A stretch of 64,000 nucleotides of DNA from positions 1 through 64,000 of the forward strand of contig JALGYY010000028.1 of NCBI GenBank assembly GCA_025782575.1. The letters are read 5' to 3'. This document shows positions 34,083 to 44,300 of the stretch, one piece after another. Within the stretch, counting starts at the first letter, position 1; each line of letters opens with the position of its first letter. Below the pieces are notes generated by a model. It made no database searches. It saw only the letters and a list, made by a program, of their open reading frames with translations, and was not told the origin of the DNA. The stretch comes from a bacterium (GTDB lineage: Bacteria > Orphanbacterota > Orphanbacteria > Orphanbacterales > Orphanbacteraceae). The position numbers were made by a program, and so were the translations under genes.

Positions 34083-34634
34083 TCACTTACCTCCCACCGG
34101 CAACACGATTCGAGCGATAGCCTGGACTGTCTCCTCGCGATCAAAGTTCTGATGGTGCCCGATCAGGACAGGGCGCCCCGTAGCTGCATCAACCGAGACG
34201 GCGAGCTTTCCCTCAATGCCACCGACAAACGGTACGTCACGGACATCGAAGTTCGGGCGCAGAAATAGAAAGACATCCTCGCCCTCTTGAAATGTTGGCT
34301 GCTCAAGTACGGCAAGAGTCATGTCCCCAACAGTACCGCCAAGATAGCGAAGTGTGAGAACATCTGAAGATGTCTCTCCCTTGTGAACAGTCACAACATC
34401 CACTTCGATGTATGTGTAAATGCGCGCCCCGGCAGGATCCCACTCGCTCCGGAGGGAAGCGATCTGTCCCTCCAGGATCAAGGCTGAATTTCGGGTGAGA
34501 ATATCTGTCCCGTAATTCCCCAGGCGATGAGCGAATGAGGGAACTGTGAATGAGGCGAGCGCAATTCCCGCGATCAGCAGGAAACCAAGCGGGTTGAACT
34601 GTTTGAGGCCGGGGCGGGGGTAGGGGGTAGACAT
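34083..34634 (-). CDS. Exported protein upstream of metalloprotease
   Basis: 183 aa from the ATG at 34634, which has GAGGAG eight bases upstream (the frame opens at 34703). A hydrophobic N-terminal segment (L-G-F-L-L-I-A-G-I-A-L-A-S-F-T-V) ending with S-F-A-H looks like a signal peptide. The rest is strand-rich, with E-V-D-V-V-T-V-H-K-G and G-E-D-V-F-L-F-L-R-P blocks reminiscent of small secreted beta-sandwich proteins. Its stop (TGA, 34085-34083) is separated by one base from the ATG of the matrixin-like protease, so the two are coupled. It may be a partner or inhibitor of the protease; that is a guess from the gene order only. Confidence 0.65.
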   Translation of the reverse strand: MSTPYPRPGLKQFNPLGFLLIAGIALASFTVPSFAHRLGNYGTDILTRNSALILEGQIASLRSEWDPAGARIYTYIEVDVVTVHKGETSSDVLTLRYLGGTVGDMTLAVLEQPTFQEGEDVFLFLRPNFDVRDVPFVGGIEGKLAVSVDAATGRPVLIGHHQNFDREETVQAIARIVLPVGGK

Positions 34635-35051
34635 GAGAGTTTCTCCTCTGAGTGTTGTGTGGATGATTAAGACTTCTCCTTCGGAACTGGCTCTTTCAAA
34701 CATGGCAAGTCAAAAGCTACGAATCGCCTGCTTTCGAAATTCTTGCCCTGTGAAAGTGGGAGGTGCGACTCGGCGGCGCTGGTGGAAGGGAGAGAGTACA
34801 AATGGTCGCATGTGTTAGGAAAAGCAGGCAGACATTCTTCGACATAGACCCCCCCGATTGCAAGCAGTACGGTGTACGCTCGGGAGTCGATGGAGGGACG
34901 GGTCTTATTGACAGACGAGCGATCAAGTTGCTTAGACAATGCGAAAATCCGCACAGGTCAACTTATAACAATCGAGACTCAATATGTCAAGATCATTAGC
35001 GATGTGAGTGTGAAGCGCGGGCCTCCCCTGATTCCGGGCGCGCTGAGCTAT
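34635..35051. other. Intergenic region, nothing recognised
   Basis: About 417 bases upstream of the exported-protein gene and downstream of the phosphoesterase gene. No supported reading frame, RNA gene, repeat or strong promoter was found. It should contain the promoter of the protease operon. Confidence 0.4.
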
Positions 35052-35849
35052 CTACCCGATCTCCAGAACATCCTGAATCGCTGGCCTTCTGTATTCCGCC
35101 GCGCCGGTTCGTACCAATAGATTCGGAAGAATCTCACATGTTCCCGCGCCGTGGGTATGCCCGCAGAGGACGGTCAGGTTCGCCTGCTTATTTTCGCGCA
35201 TCGTTTCGAGGATCAGATCACCCACGGCTTCGCACGAAAAGAACGGGAGCCAGTCATCGCCCGAGATTTTCCCCTCGTGCCAGGTGGCCTCACGGAAAGG
35301 GGGGACGTGGGTGAGCAGTAGAATCTCCTCGTGCTCCTGGAGCGCGTCGGGAAGTACGCGGCCCAGGTGCTGAACTGCCTTGTCTGCGAGAGATTGCATT
35401 TTCTGAAGCCGCTCTGCTTGACTCAGGCGGGAGAGTTCCTGAATGCAATGGAAGTCGTTCAGCTCGACGTTGCTGCTTTCGAAGTTTCCGTAGCGGCCAT
35501 CCGCCCATGAATCGTGTCCGATCAGCGCGGTCTTTGGACTGAGCGATACGACGTCAGAATTGCTCAACCATCGCAGATGGTTCGATTCGTCGGAGAGAGC
35601 GATGACTTGCGATTGAATTCCATCAATCCCACCCTGATAATAATCATGATTACCGAGTACGAAATAGATCGGGCGGGAGAGAACCTTCTCCATCTCTCTC
35701 AGACAGGAGACCAGGATGTTCGCATTCCCGATATCCCCTCCGACCAGAACAATGTCGGCCTCTTGAGCGCTCAGATGGCGAAGAAAGCGATCGATTCCAT
35801 TTGAGTCCAGGAATTCCAGATGAATGTCAGTGAGCCATAATGCTTTCAA
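35052..35849 (-). CDS. Calcineurin-like metallophosphoesterase
   Basis: 265 aa. All motifs of the metallophosphoesterase superfamily are present in order: L-T-D-I-H at 6-10, V-G-G-D-I-G-N near 36-42, L-G-N-H-D-Y near 65-70, L-L-T-H-V-P-P near 178-184 and L-C-G-H-T-H-G-A-G near 229-237. These bind two metal ions and hydrolyse phosphomono- or diesters. No signal peptide, so it acts in the cytoplasm. The specific substrate cannot be told. It stands alone, with gaps of several hundred bases on both sides. Confidence 0.9.
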   Translation of the reverse strand: MKALWLTDIHLEFLDSNGIDRFLRHLSAQEADIVLVGGDIGNANILVSCLREMEKVLSRPIYFVLGNHDYYQGGIDGIQSQVIALSDESNHLRWLSNSDVVSLSPKTALIGHDSWADGRYGNFESSNVELNDFHCIQELSRLSQAERLQKMQSLADKAVQHLGRVLPDALQEHEEILLLTHVPPFREATWHEGKISGDDWLPFFSCEAVGDLILETMRENKQANLTVLCGHTHGAGTCEILPNLLVRTGAAEYRRPAIQDVLEIG

Positions 35850-36080
35850 CTGGCACCTACCTTTCCGATCAATTCTTAACCGATCATAGGATGCGCCACC
35901 ACACCTGCCAGAAGGTGCCCCAGATTATGTAAACCTGACTCCCATGGTGGGAGTGAATTCCAAGGTGGGTGGAAACCTGAACTGGGCTTCGTGCTGACCA
36001 TTCTCGGCAGTATCGTAGAATGGTCATGACTATCTTACGATGGATCGTGGTCTGGTCGGGATAGCAGCCGAAGCGGCACC

Positions 36081-36103
36081 AATTACGTATTGTGTCCCCA
36101 GAA
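36081..36103 (+). repeat. REP element copy 1
   Basis: AATTACGTATTGTGTCCCCA followed by GAA, in the 3'-ward orientation, 23 bases before the kinase start at 36127. Same family as the repeats around the transposase at 51960. Confidence 0.85.
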
Positions 36104-36126
36104 TACCGGTCTGGTAGTATCTCCGT

Positions 36127-38364
36127 ATGACTCCCCCCGAGAATCCCCACGACGATCCGGATCGCACAATTCCCTCGGATCCGCGCACGGCGCCCCCGAG
36201 TGGTGGGTCGTCCCCGGCCCCTCGAACAAATACACCGACATCCATCGGCAGCTACAAAATCCTTGGCAAGCTAGGCGAGGGGGGAATGGGCGTTGTCTAC
36301 GAGGCGGAGCAACAGAACCCGAAGCGGACAGTTGCTGTGAAGGTGGTTCGTGGCGGGCACTTTGTTGACGAACTGTCGGTGAAGTTGTTCCAGCGGGAGG
36401 TGGAGACATTGGGCCGCCTCAAGCACCCGGGTATCGGGGCCATCTATGAATCGGGCCGTACGGACGAGGGTCAGCACTTCTTCGCCATGGAGCTGGTGCG
36501 GGGGGAGCATCTCGACACCCATATAATAGGTAAGCAAACGGCTGTCAGCGAGCGCCTCACTCTCTTCCGCAAGATCTGTGATGCGGTCAACTACGCTCAT
36601 CAGCGTGGTGTGATCCACCGCGACCTGAAACCGACGAACATTTTAATCGGCGATGACGGCGAACCTAAGATCCTCGATTTCGGCCTTGCCCGCATTACGG
36701 ATACTGACACGCAAGCCGCCAGTATGGTCAGCGAAGTCGGTGCGATAAAAGGGACATTCCCGTACATGAGTCCCGAGCAGGCGCGAGGCAATCCGGATGA
36801 GATCGATCTGAGGTCGGACGTTTATTCGCTCGGCGTCATCTTGTATGAGCTGTTGTCGGGCACGCTTCCGTATGACACAGCGGCCGGCTCGATCGTGGAA
36901 GCGGTCCGCGTGATCACCGAGGAATCTCCAGCACCACTCAAGTCGATCAAGAGCGAACTCGAAACGATCACACGGAAGGCGCTTGAGAAAGACCCCGACC
37001 GCCGTTACCAGAGCGCGTCCGCTCTCTCTGACGACATCGAGCGCCACCTTGCGAATCAACCGATTCTCGCGCGCCCGCCAAGCACGATCTACCAGCTTAA
37101 AAAACTCATCGTGCGCAACAAACTTCCGTTCGCATTCGCCGCGTCACTGATCGTGCTTCTCATCGGCTTCGGTATCTGGATGAGCGTCCTCTTTGCCCGC
37201 GCCGAAACCGCCCGGCAGGAATCGGAAGCGGTCACCGATTTTCTGTCCAACATGCTCGCTGCGGTCGACCCGGGGGAGAAGGGACGTGACGTCACCGTAC
37301 GGGAGGTGCTGGACGAAGCATCGAAAACGATCGATGAAGAGCTGAAGGAGCAACCACTCGTTCAGGCCAGGTTGATGAATACGATGGGCTCTGTCTATCA
37401 CAGCCTCGGACTCTATGAGGAGGAACTGCCGCTCGTGGAGCGGGCGCTCGAAATCCGCATAGCCGCCGAAGGTCCTGAGCACGCGAATGTGGCGCTTGCA
37501 TTGAACAATCTGGCAATCTTGAAAGCCGAACAATGGAAGCTGGACGAGGCGCGCGAGTTGTATGAACGCGCTCTCAGGATCTCAGAGAAGGCATATGGTA
37601 AAGACAGCCCCAAAATCACAAAGTATCTGAACAACCTGGCGAATCTTCTGGGGAATATCGGGGACATCGAAGGAGCCAGAATTCTGTTCGAACGTGATAT
37701 TGCTATCCGGGAGAGAGAGTTCGGGGAGGACCACGCGAAGACGGCAAGCAGCGTAAACAACCTGGCGATCCTGCTCAAACGATCGGGAGAGTACGATGAA
37801 GCTCAACCACTATACGAGCGCGCTTTAGCGATCCGCGAGAGTACGCTCGGACCGGATCATCCCGAGGTTGCACAAGGCCTCAACAATCTAGCAGCCCTCC
37901 TCGTCACCATGGAATCTTATGATGAGGCGCGACCAATGTTGGAGCGAGCTCTTGCCATCCGCGAGAAAGCGCTTGGCCCCAATCATCCACGGCTGGTCGG
38001 TACTCTGCATAATCTGGCATCCCTGCTCCGAAGAATCGGGGACTATGAGGCCTCGCGGCCGATGTTCGAGCGCTCCCTCGCGATCGCGGAGGAGACACTT
38101 GGCCCGGACCATCCCCATTTTGCAGCAAGTTTGAATGGTATGGCGTGCCTTCTGGGGGAGACCGGAGACTTTGAAGGGGCAAGGAAGCTTTTTGAGCGAG
38201 CGCTGCGAATTGATGAAGAAGCCTATGGCCCTGAACATGCCTACATTCTGGGGGATCTGGCGGGTCTTGCGGCGACCCTGCGAGAACTCGGAGAAACAGG
38301 GGAAGCGGAAGTGCTTGAGGATAGATTGAAACGAATTGAGCAGAACCTGGAGAGCGATCAGTGA
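36127..38364 (+). CDS. Eukaryotic-type Ser/Thr protein kinase with TPR repeats
   Basis: 745 aa. The N-terminal 40 residues are proline-rich. The kinase domain has the glycine loop G-K-L-G-E-G-G-M-G-V-V-Y near 46-57, V-A-V-K-V-V, catalytic H-R-D-L-K-P-T-N and D-F-G-L-A, followed by P-Y-M-S-P-E-Q. One membrane helix (F-A-F-A-A-S-L-I-V-L-L-I-G-F-G-I-W) near 333-352 places the kinase inside the cell and the C-terminal part outside or in the periplasm. From about 400 to the end lie at least seven kinesin-light-chain-like TPR units (L-N-N-L-A-x-L...L-Y-E-R-A-L-A-I-R-E). Likely a sensor kinase reading protein-protein contacts outside the membrane. A REP element lies just upstream and an inverted REP pair just after the stop. 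Confidence 0.9.
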   Translation: MTPPENPHDDPDRTIPSDPRTAPPSGGSSPAPRTNTPTSIGSYKILGKLGEGGMGVVYEAEQQNPKRTVAVKVVRGGHFVDELSVKLFQREVETLGRLKHPGIGAIYESGRTDEGQHFFAMELVRGEHLDTHIIGKQTAVSERLTLFRKICDAVNYAHQRGVIHRDLKPTNILIGDDGEPKILDFGLARITDTDTQAASMVSEVGAIKGTFPYMSPEQARGNPDEIDLRSDVYSLGVILYELLSGTLPYDTAAGSIVEAVRVITEESPAPLKSIKSELETITRKALEKDPDRRYQSASALSDDIERHLANQPILARPPSTIYQLKKLIVRNKLPFAFAASLIVLLIGFGIWMSVLFARAETARQESEAVTDFLSNMLAAVDPGEKGRDVTVREVLDEASKTIDEELKEQPLVQARLMNTMGSVYHSLGLYEEELPLVERALEIRIAAEGPEHANVALALNNLAILKAEQWKLDEARELYERALRISEKAYGKDSPKITKYLNNLANLLGNIGDIEGARILFERDIAIREREFGEDHAKTASSVNNLAILLKRSGEYDEAQPLYERALAIRESTLGPDHPEVAQGLNNLAALLVTMESYDEARPMLERALAIREKALGPNHPRLVGTLHNLASLLRRIGDYEASRPMFERSLAIAEETLGPDHPHFAASLNGMACLLGETGDFEGARKLFERALRIDEEAYGPEHAYILGDLAGLAATLRELGETGEAEVLEDRLKRIEQNLESDQ

Positions 38365-38380
38365 TCGGCGCGGAAAAGAT

Positions 38381-38454
38381 CCGGGGACACAATACGCAAC
38401 TTGGACGACCCCGCCAATCGCATCAGCTGCGAATTACGTATTGTGTCCCCAGAA
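38381..38454. repeat. Inverted pair of REP elements (copies 2 and 3)
   Basis: CCGGGGACACAATACGCAAC (38381-38400) and GAATTACGTATTGTGTCCCC (38431-38450, then AGAA) face each other across about 30 bases, so RNA or single-stranded DNA could fold into a hairpin. It lies 17 bases after the kinase stop codon and may act as a transcription or mRNA end. Confidence 0.9.
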
Positions 38455-38495
38455 CGCACGAATTGCCCCGCCTTCGGCCTGCCTGAAATTGTTCG

Positions 38496-38508
38496 CCCCC
38501 CCCCCCCC
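38496..38508 (+). repeat. Poly-C tract (13 C)
   Basis: Thirteen consecutive C about 110 bases upstream of the ATG at 38621. Possible hypermutable tract or length error; no coding frame depends on it. Confidence 0.6.
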
Positions 38509-38620
38509 AAATCGCGTAATATTCAGGCGAGGCCCGCTGGGTGCACACCAGCTCACGCCCCCGGCCCGCTCATCGGAGCGACCGCCTCAAGCAACATCAT
38601 TCAACCCGGAGGGTGAAACA

Positions 38621-38905
38621 ATGTCGTACATGTTCATCAAGCACAAAGTGAAAGACTATTCGGCCTGGAAGACAGCATTCGATGAATTCATTGATACCAG
38701 GCGTGCGAGCGGAGAGAAGGGCTTCCAGATCATGCACCCGGAAGATGATTCCAACAATCTTCATTTGCTCTTCGAGTGGGACAATCTGGACAATGCCCGC
38801 GCATTCATGGCGAACCCGATACTGAAAGAGACAATGGAGAAAGCGGGGGTTGTGGAACCTCCACATGTCTCATTCTTTGAGGAGCATGACCGGGGCACGA
38901 TCTAA
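38621..38905 (+). CDS. Small alpha/beta-barrel-like protein (ABM-like)
   Basis: 94 aa from the ATG at 38621, which has GGAGGG seven bases upstream. The longer open frame upstream contains no recognisable domain. Residues such as I-K-H-K-V-K-D-Y-S-A-W-K, F-D-E-F-I-D-T-R-R-A-S-G-E-K-G-F-Q-I-M and A-R-A-F-M-A-N-P-I-L resemble small ferredoxin-like dimeric proteins related to antibiotic-biosynthesis monooxygenases and cyclases. No cofactor site is visible, so the reaction is unknown. The DUF1569 gene starts 25 bases after its stop. Confidence 0.65.
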   Translation: MSYMFIKHKVKDYSAWKTAFDEFIDTRRASGEKGFQIMHPEDDSNNLHLLFEWDNLDNARAFMANPILKETMEKAGVVEPPHVSFFEEHDRGTI

Positions 38906-38930
38906 AGTCGCCCGGCTCAAACTGATCAAC

Positions 38931-39389
38931 ATGCAAACACGAAGCAGTCTTCATACTCAAAAAGTATACGCGAACTGTGTGGAACGACTCGGCCGGATGA
39001 CGGCCGAGTCGCGCCCTCAGTGGGGAACGATGAGCGCCGCACAGATGATGGCTCACTGCGCAGAGGTTCAGGAAGTATCCAACGGCAAAGCCCTGGAGAA
39101 TACGCCTCTGGTGGTCAAGCTGCTGGGTGGCGTGATTCGCAAAATGGTCTTCAGCGACAAGCCGTTCCCGAAGAACACCAGGACTCATCCGCAATACAGG
39201 CAAACGGGGTCGCGTGATTTTGCTACAGAGAAGAAGCGTCTTATCGAGGCGCTTGATCAGTTTGTAAGCGCGGACGGGAAGTCAGGCGAGCTAAATCCAC
39301 ATCCCCTTTTCGGCAAGGTCAGCGAAGAGGAGGGGGGGTGGGGTATGTACAAGCACCTTGACCACCACCTGAAGCAGTTCGGGGTCTAA
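38931..39389 (+). CDS. DUF1569 (DinB-like) protein
   Basis: 152 aa from the ATG at 38931; the frame opens upstream at 38850, but that segment overlaps the preceding gene and lacks family character. R-P-Q-W-G-T-M-S-A-A-Q-M-M-A-H-C-A-E-V and H-P-L-F-G-K-V-S-E-E-E, and the final Y-K-H-L-D-H-H-L-K-Q-F-G, are the signatures of DUF1569. This family belongs to the DinB/YfiT-like four-helix bundle group, where histidines bind a metal: here H in M-A-H and H-x2-H-H. Function is unknown for the family. Confidence 0.8.
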   Translation: MQTRSSLHTQKVYANCVERLGRMTAESRPQWGTMSAAQMMAHCAEVQEVSNGKALENTPLVVKLLGGVIRKMVFSDKPFPKNTRTHPQYRQTGSRDFATEKKRLIEALDQFVSADGKSGELNPHPLFGKVSEEEGGWGMYKHLDHHLKQFGV

Positions 39390-39409
39390 CGCGGTAGTTT
39401 GCCGAGCTG

Positions 39410-40585
39410 TTAGAGCATCTCGCCGTTCCAGAGAGCCGCGCAGAAATCACGCCACGGGAGAATCTCGATACCGTCTTCTGTTCGGCGTGGCCTCGTCACG
39501 CGGGACACGACAATCCTCCGCCGTGCAGTCACTTCCTCGGCCAGGACCCTCAGCCCCTTCAAATCGCCGGCACGCACCTCTCGAGTTGACTTGCATTCCA
39601 TAGCCAGGTCCATGTTCCCGATGATCAGATCCACTTCAAAACCGGAACTCGTCCGCCAATAGCTGATCGGATGATCCAGGCGATTGTAGGAGAGATAGGC
39701 CCGGACATCATTCAGTATGAAGTGTTCGAAGGCCCTGCCGAATCGATCGGATCCGTCGGCGACAATTGCCCCCTCGGGGTGAAGGTGATTGGCAACCCCG
39801 ATGTCGAACAGATAGAACTTGGCCGTTTCGACCAGGCGGCGCTTCTTCCGCCTCCGCCAGGGTTCGAGTGTGAAGCCTAGAAGCGTATCCTCCAGGATCT
39901 GGAAGTAGTTTCGTACGGTACTGGCCGAGACACCCGTTTCGCGCGCGAAGTTGGCGTAATTGACCTGCTGGCCATGGCAGAGGCCCGCAATCTGGAGAAA
40001 GCGCGAAAACGCCGGGATGTTCCGCGTGGCGGACTCATCGATAATTTCGGCCTTGATGTAGTTGTGCACGTAGGCTTTCAGTAATGGGGCGGGCTCATCG
40101 ATGAGGTAGTGAGCCGGAAGCGCTCCGTGCTGAAGAAGTCGGTGCAAATCGATGTCACCGATCTCATGGGATGTGAGCGGCAACATGTGGAAGTCGACCG
40201 CTCGTCCGCCGAGGAGATTGCGGGACCGCCGCCTCAGCTTGCGTGCACTTGAACCGCAGAGAATGAAATGGGTGGGCGTGTTCTCGAGTAGCCAGTGTAC
40301 CTCCTCCAGGAGGGGGGGCACGTTCTGGACCTCATCGATAATGACAAGCGGGGGGCGCTCCGCAAGCACCTCTTCGCGTAACAAGTGGGGGCGAACACTG
40401 AGCTCGGCACTCAGCGTCGTGTCGAGAAGGTCATACAACCTAGCATCAGGATAGCGCTCGCCCAGAAAGGTTGTCTTTCCGGTCTGCCGCGCTCCCCACA
40501 GGAATAGAGCGGCTGAACCTGTCGTGGGGTTGGGGAGCCAGGATAACTCCAGGTTGCGATTGAACTTATGGATTCGTGCGCCCAT
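39410..40585 (-). CDS. AAA+ ATPase with DUF4143 C-terminal domain
   Basis: 391 aa. Walker A W-G-A-R-Q-T-G-K-T-T at 30-39, Walker B L-V-I-I-D-E-V-Q near 90-97, and the sensor block F-I-L-C-G-S-S-A-R-K-L. The second half is the DUF4143 domain with W-R-T-S-S-G-F-E-V-D-L-I-I-G near 320-333 and the following M-E-C-K-S-T, a pattern close to the PD-(D/E)XK core (E-V-D...E-C-K). Proteins of this family are common and often found next to toxin-antitoxin or defence genes. The DUF4143 segment might therefore be a nuclease-like domain. The gene is intact and isolated. Confidence 0.88.
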   Translation of the reverse strand: MGARIHKFNRNLELSWLPNPTTGSAALFLWGARQTGKTTFLGERYPDARLYDLLDTTLSAELSVRPHLLREEVLAERPPLVIIDEVQNVPPLLEEVHWLLENTPTHFILCGSSARKLRRRSRNLLGGRAVDFHMLPLTSHEIGDIDLHRLLQHGALPAHYLIDEPAPLLKAYVHNYIKAEIIDESATRNIPAFSRFLQIAGLCHGQQVNYANFARETGVSASTVRNYFQILEDTLLGFTLEPWRRRKKRRLVETAKFYLFDIGVANHLHPEGAIVADGSDRFGRAFEHFILNDVRAYLSYNRLDHPISYWRTSSGFEVDLIIGNMDLAMECKSTREVRAGDLKGLRVLAEEVTARRRIVVSRVTRPRRTEDGIEILPWRDFCAALWNGEML

Positions 40586-40687
40586 GTGCTGATTTTCGCG
40601 AAAATCAGGAATTTAGTCAATGATTTTCTCGAGCTAGTCGCCGTCCGCGATGCGAGTCCGCAGCAGAATAATGGTGAGACGTCCGGT

Positions 40688-41335
40688 CTAGAGAAACATC
40701 TCGGATCCGACGCTCTCTTCGATCTCCTGAATAAGTTTTAACAGGGCGGCAGCGTAGGTCGGTTGGCCGTTCCATGTAGAAGATTCAGCAGGATCGAGGT
40801 CGTTGGACGGGTCGAGAATATCCGCTTCGGCCTGCGCCATCGCCAGGTCGTCACCGCCCCGCCTGAAGTAGGCTTGCGCCAGGATGAGATGGAGGTCTAA
40901 CTGATCGACGCCGGTCGCATGGGCGAATGACCAGGCGTCGCCGAGATCGAGTGCTTCGGACGCATGAGTGATCGCGCCGTCTGTGTCACCGCGAGCGAGC
41001 AGGACGGCGCTCAAACCGGCGCGCGAGTCGACCAGGTCGGAGTCGCGGCCGATGGCGGTTTCAAATTGCTCCTTTGCGGAACCGAGCTCACCGGAATAAG
41101 CGAAAGCCCAGCCGAGACCGTTACGGGCATCGTTTTCTTCGGAGTCTTCCGCAAGCACCTCATTGAAGATGCTGATCGCCCCGGCATAGTCTCCCGATTC
41201 GAACTTGCGCCAGCCATCGTCTACTGTTGCCGGCTCGGGTGGGGTGCTTTCGCTGTCACCACATCCGGCAAGAAGCGCAGCGGCGGAGAGGCCGGCGAGC
41301 AACAAGACCAGTAATTGTAATCGTCTCTTCATCAT
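40688..41335 (-). CDS. TPR-containing lipoprotein
   Basis: 215 aa. The N-terminus has a lipoprotein signal (L-L-V-L-L-L-A-G-L-S-A-A-A-L-L-A-G-C) with the lipobox L-A-G-C, so the mature protein starts with the lipid-modified Cys near residue 25. The rest contains three or four TPR-like helices: G-W-R-K-F-E-S-G-D-Y-A-G-A, A-R-N-G-L-G-W-A-F-A-Y-S-G-E-L-G-S-A, A-Y-F-R-R-G-G-D-D-L-A. It probably serves as an envelope scaffold. It follows the 1,736-aa secreted protein gene on the same strand by four bases and is likely cotranscribed with it. Confidence 0.85.
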   Translation of the reverse strand: MMKRRLQLLVLLLAGLSAAALLAGCGDSESTPPEPATVDDGWRKFESGDYAGAISIFNEVLAEDSEENDARNGLGWAFAYSGELGSAKEQFETAIGRDSDLVDSRAGLSAVLLARGDTDGAITHASEALDLGDAWSFAHATGVDQLDLHLILAQAYFRRGGDDLAMAQAEADILDPSNDLDPAESSTWNGQPTYAAALLKLIQEIEESVGSEMFL

Positions 41336-41339
41336 CTTC

Positions 41340-44300
41340 CTATTTCAGCAGAACCATTCGTTTCGTCTGCGCAAATCCGTCGGTCTGTATGCGATAGAGA
41401 TAGACGCCGGATACTATTTCACGATCGTTCCGGTCGTGCCCGTTCCAGGTAACGGTATGGCGGCCGGCATCACGGGGCTCGTCGAGCAGGAGCACAACGC
41501 GCTGCCCCAGAATATTGAATATCTGGAGTTTCACATGCTGTTTTTCGGGCAGGGCAAATGTGATCGATGTCGTCGCGTTGAACGGATTGGGCGTGTTCTG
41601 CATGAGGAGAGGCGAGCGGGGGAGTTCGCCCCTGGCTCCCATGCGAACCTGATACGCGCCGAGACGATCGATCTCACTGACCAGCATGCCGGTCGCGTCA
41701 TCAAAAACAGTAGGCAATGACACCCATGCCCCGCCCGGCTCCCGGCGGGCGATGACAAGCCGGTCGAGCCGGCTCTTTGCAGTCTCTCCTGCATCGATTC
41801 GCAGTTCAGCCGAGCGAGCAAGCCGGAGTGAAGAGGGCTTTAGATCATAGACGGGCTCGCCATTATCCCGTTCGGTAAAGAGCAGCAGATGATGATCACG
41901 ATCGAGCGCACCCTTCGGGATGTTGAGTTGAAGGTGACCATCGCCGGCGTTCCAGAAGGCGCCCGACTTTCCGGCGGGGAAACTCTCGAACGTTTCCATC
42001 GCTTCCGTGACGTTCAGAGCGAGATCGGTGGTCACAGCGCGGAGCGTTACCGATTCGGCACCATTCAGCTCGTACTTCGCCGAATAAGTCGGTGCCGTGC
42101 CGTCGGCTGTCGATTCGATCACGAGCCCGACATCATTCGCAGTCAAGACAGGCAGATCAACGAGCGGTTCATCGACGAGTACAAACAGATCCAGATAGGA
42201 CGGGAGGAGCGGGTTCTGCAGAACGCCGATCGTCGTGGCAGGGGGTATGACGTCGGCATCGGTTGTGAATGCCGCAAAGAGACCGGCCGTCTCCGCGGTT
42301 ACCGTAACTTCGTTGATTACCGTATCGACAGTGCCACCGACCATTTCCCATTCGGACGTGCCATCGCTCCATTGAAAGATGCGGATCGTAAGTTCGTTGC
42401 CATAGATACCGGCGCCGTCCGCAACATCGCTGTCAGCGTAATAGATCGTCACGAAATAGCCCTCTTCGGGATCCGAATCGGAATCAACAGAGAGCGCCTG
42501 ACTTCGCCCGGCGTGCTCGGATCCCGCGTCGAGACCTGAACGCAGTACCGGATAATCCGTTGAGCTGAGGAGGGCGCGGTCGACCGTCAGGTCACCCCAG
42601 GAAAACGAGGCGTCACCCCCCTGTGAAGTAATGCGATAGATGGTGATGGTATCTTCGAACTCGGCGTTCGTGTAGTCCACATCGAAAAAGAAGGGGTCGA
42701 GCGAATCGTCGACAGCCCATACGGTAAAGAAACCTCCGAGATCCGGATCGTCGCTGATCGTTGCGGTGTAAACCGTTCCCGCTGAACTGAAATCGTCGGA
42801 ATAAAGCGCGCCGTCCAGAGTGTTCGTCTCCACGGTCGGATCCTCGAGAAACAGGTTGCTTCCGCTCAGCGTCAGCTGAATGCCGGCCCCTGAAAGATCC
42901 GCATGGGCAATCAGCGGATACGACCCGGCCACCTGATTCAGCTCGACGGTCAGATCTCCATCGCCCCCGTCCAGTTCGAGGGTCGCGGAGTACCAGATCG
43001 CGTCTTCAGCGCCGGAGCCGACGGACTCTCTCTTATTGTCTGTAAAGAAACCGCCGCCGGCGACCTGGAGAATGTCGGCCTGGGCAACGCCGAGCAGCAC
43101 GATCCGGCCGTCGTCTGCCGTCCGTCCCTGTTTGACATACCGTCTTGCGGGGCTGGTAATCACCTGTCGCACGCGCACTCCTGGCAGCGGCTTAAGCTTG
43201 ATGAAGTCCCTTGTGATCGCGAGCCGGTTCTTTCTCGTCTGTGCGGGAATCGTCCCCGTAAACTCGACGAGCGCGCCGACATCGAACGCGATCGCCACGC
43301 CCCCCTGATTGGGGCCTTCAAAGAAATCGACAAGCGGGCCAAGGTTTCGCTCATCCGGTTTGATGATGGGAGCGAGAATACCGTCATATACACGCTCTTC
43401 GCTGGTCTCGAAAAAATCCCAGCATGAGGCGTTGTGCTGATCGTACTGTCTGGAATTTCGACAGGAGCCGTCGCTGTATTGGCGGGACCAGGACATTTCG
43501 GTCGTCGACTCCATTCTGCGTGCCGATTCATTGGTTCTTACGTAGTAGCTCTCCATGAAGCCGTACCATGTCATCAGGGAGCGGCAGCGACCGGTAAACC
43601 CCGCATACTGATATTCATCGAGAAAGCCCATGCCGAGATGGCCGAATTCATGGGCGAGCATACGGTAGTTGGTCACAGCCGCCGGATTCAACGGCTGTTC
43701 GGTCACGCTCATGTTTCGGCCGAGGTCGGAATTGCCGTACCATCGGCGGGGAGTGCGCATGGCGGCCGATCGGAGGGGGGGACCAAAGAGCAGACCCCAG
43801 CGTGTGGCCTCGGACTCGTATGTGTTGTCGGCGAGAACCTGAATGTCCGCATGAACCCAGTCGGCCTTCTCATCCACAATCGATATCGTGTCGAAACGGA
43901 CCTGCCCGTCACATACGTCATACATGTAGTTCGCCATGTTGCGGAATCCCTGCTTCAGGCTGTCCAGGTAGGCGAGGCTGACGTCCCACTCGATGGAGAC
44001 GAACAGATTGTAAGCGAGAGTGGTGTGATCCAGTTTGATCTTCTGGACCTGCGTGGAATCGAACTCGTCGTAATTCATGTGGAACAGCAACGAATCAAAG
44101 TGAGCGTTGTCCAGATGGATCGAGTAGGCCGCCCCGAACTTTCCATGCAGCTTCTTCGTCGGCACACGGTGCAGCATCCGGTAGACCTTGATCGAGTCCC
44201 CTTTTACAATCTCGCCGCCCCGGATGGGGGCGAGCCCCTCGGCATCGGTCATGATCGTATCGACAAGCGTTTCGGTCATGGTCGGCCGATCGTTCCTGAT

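Noticed and set aside
31317-38508. Poly-C tracts as phase-variation switches
   Set aside because: The tracts at 31317-31327 and 38496-38508 lie outside coding frames and not in a clear promoter spacer, so no switch effect can be supported.
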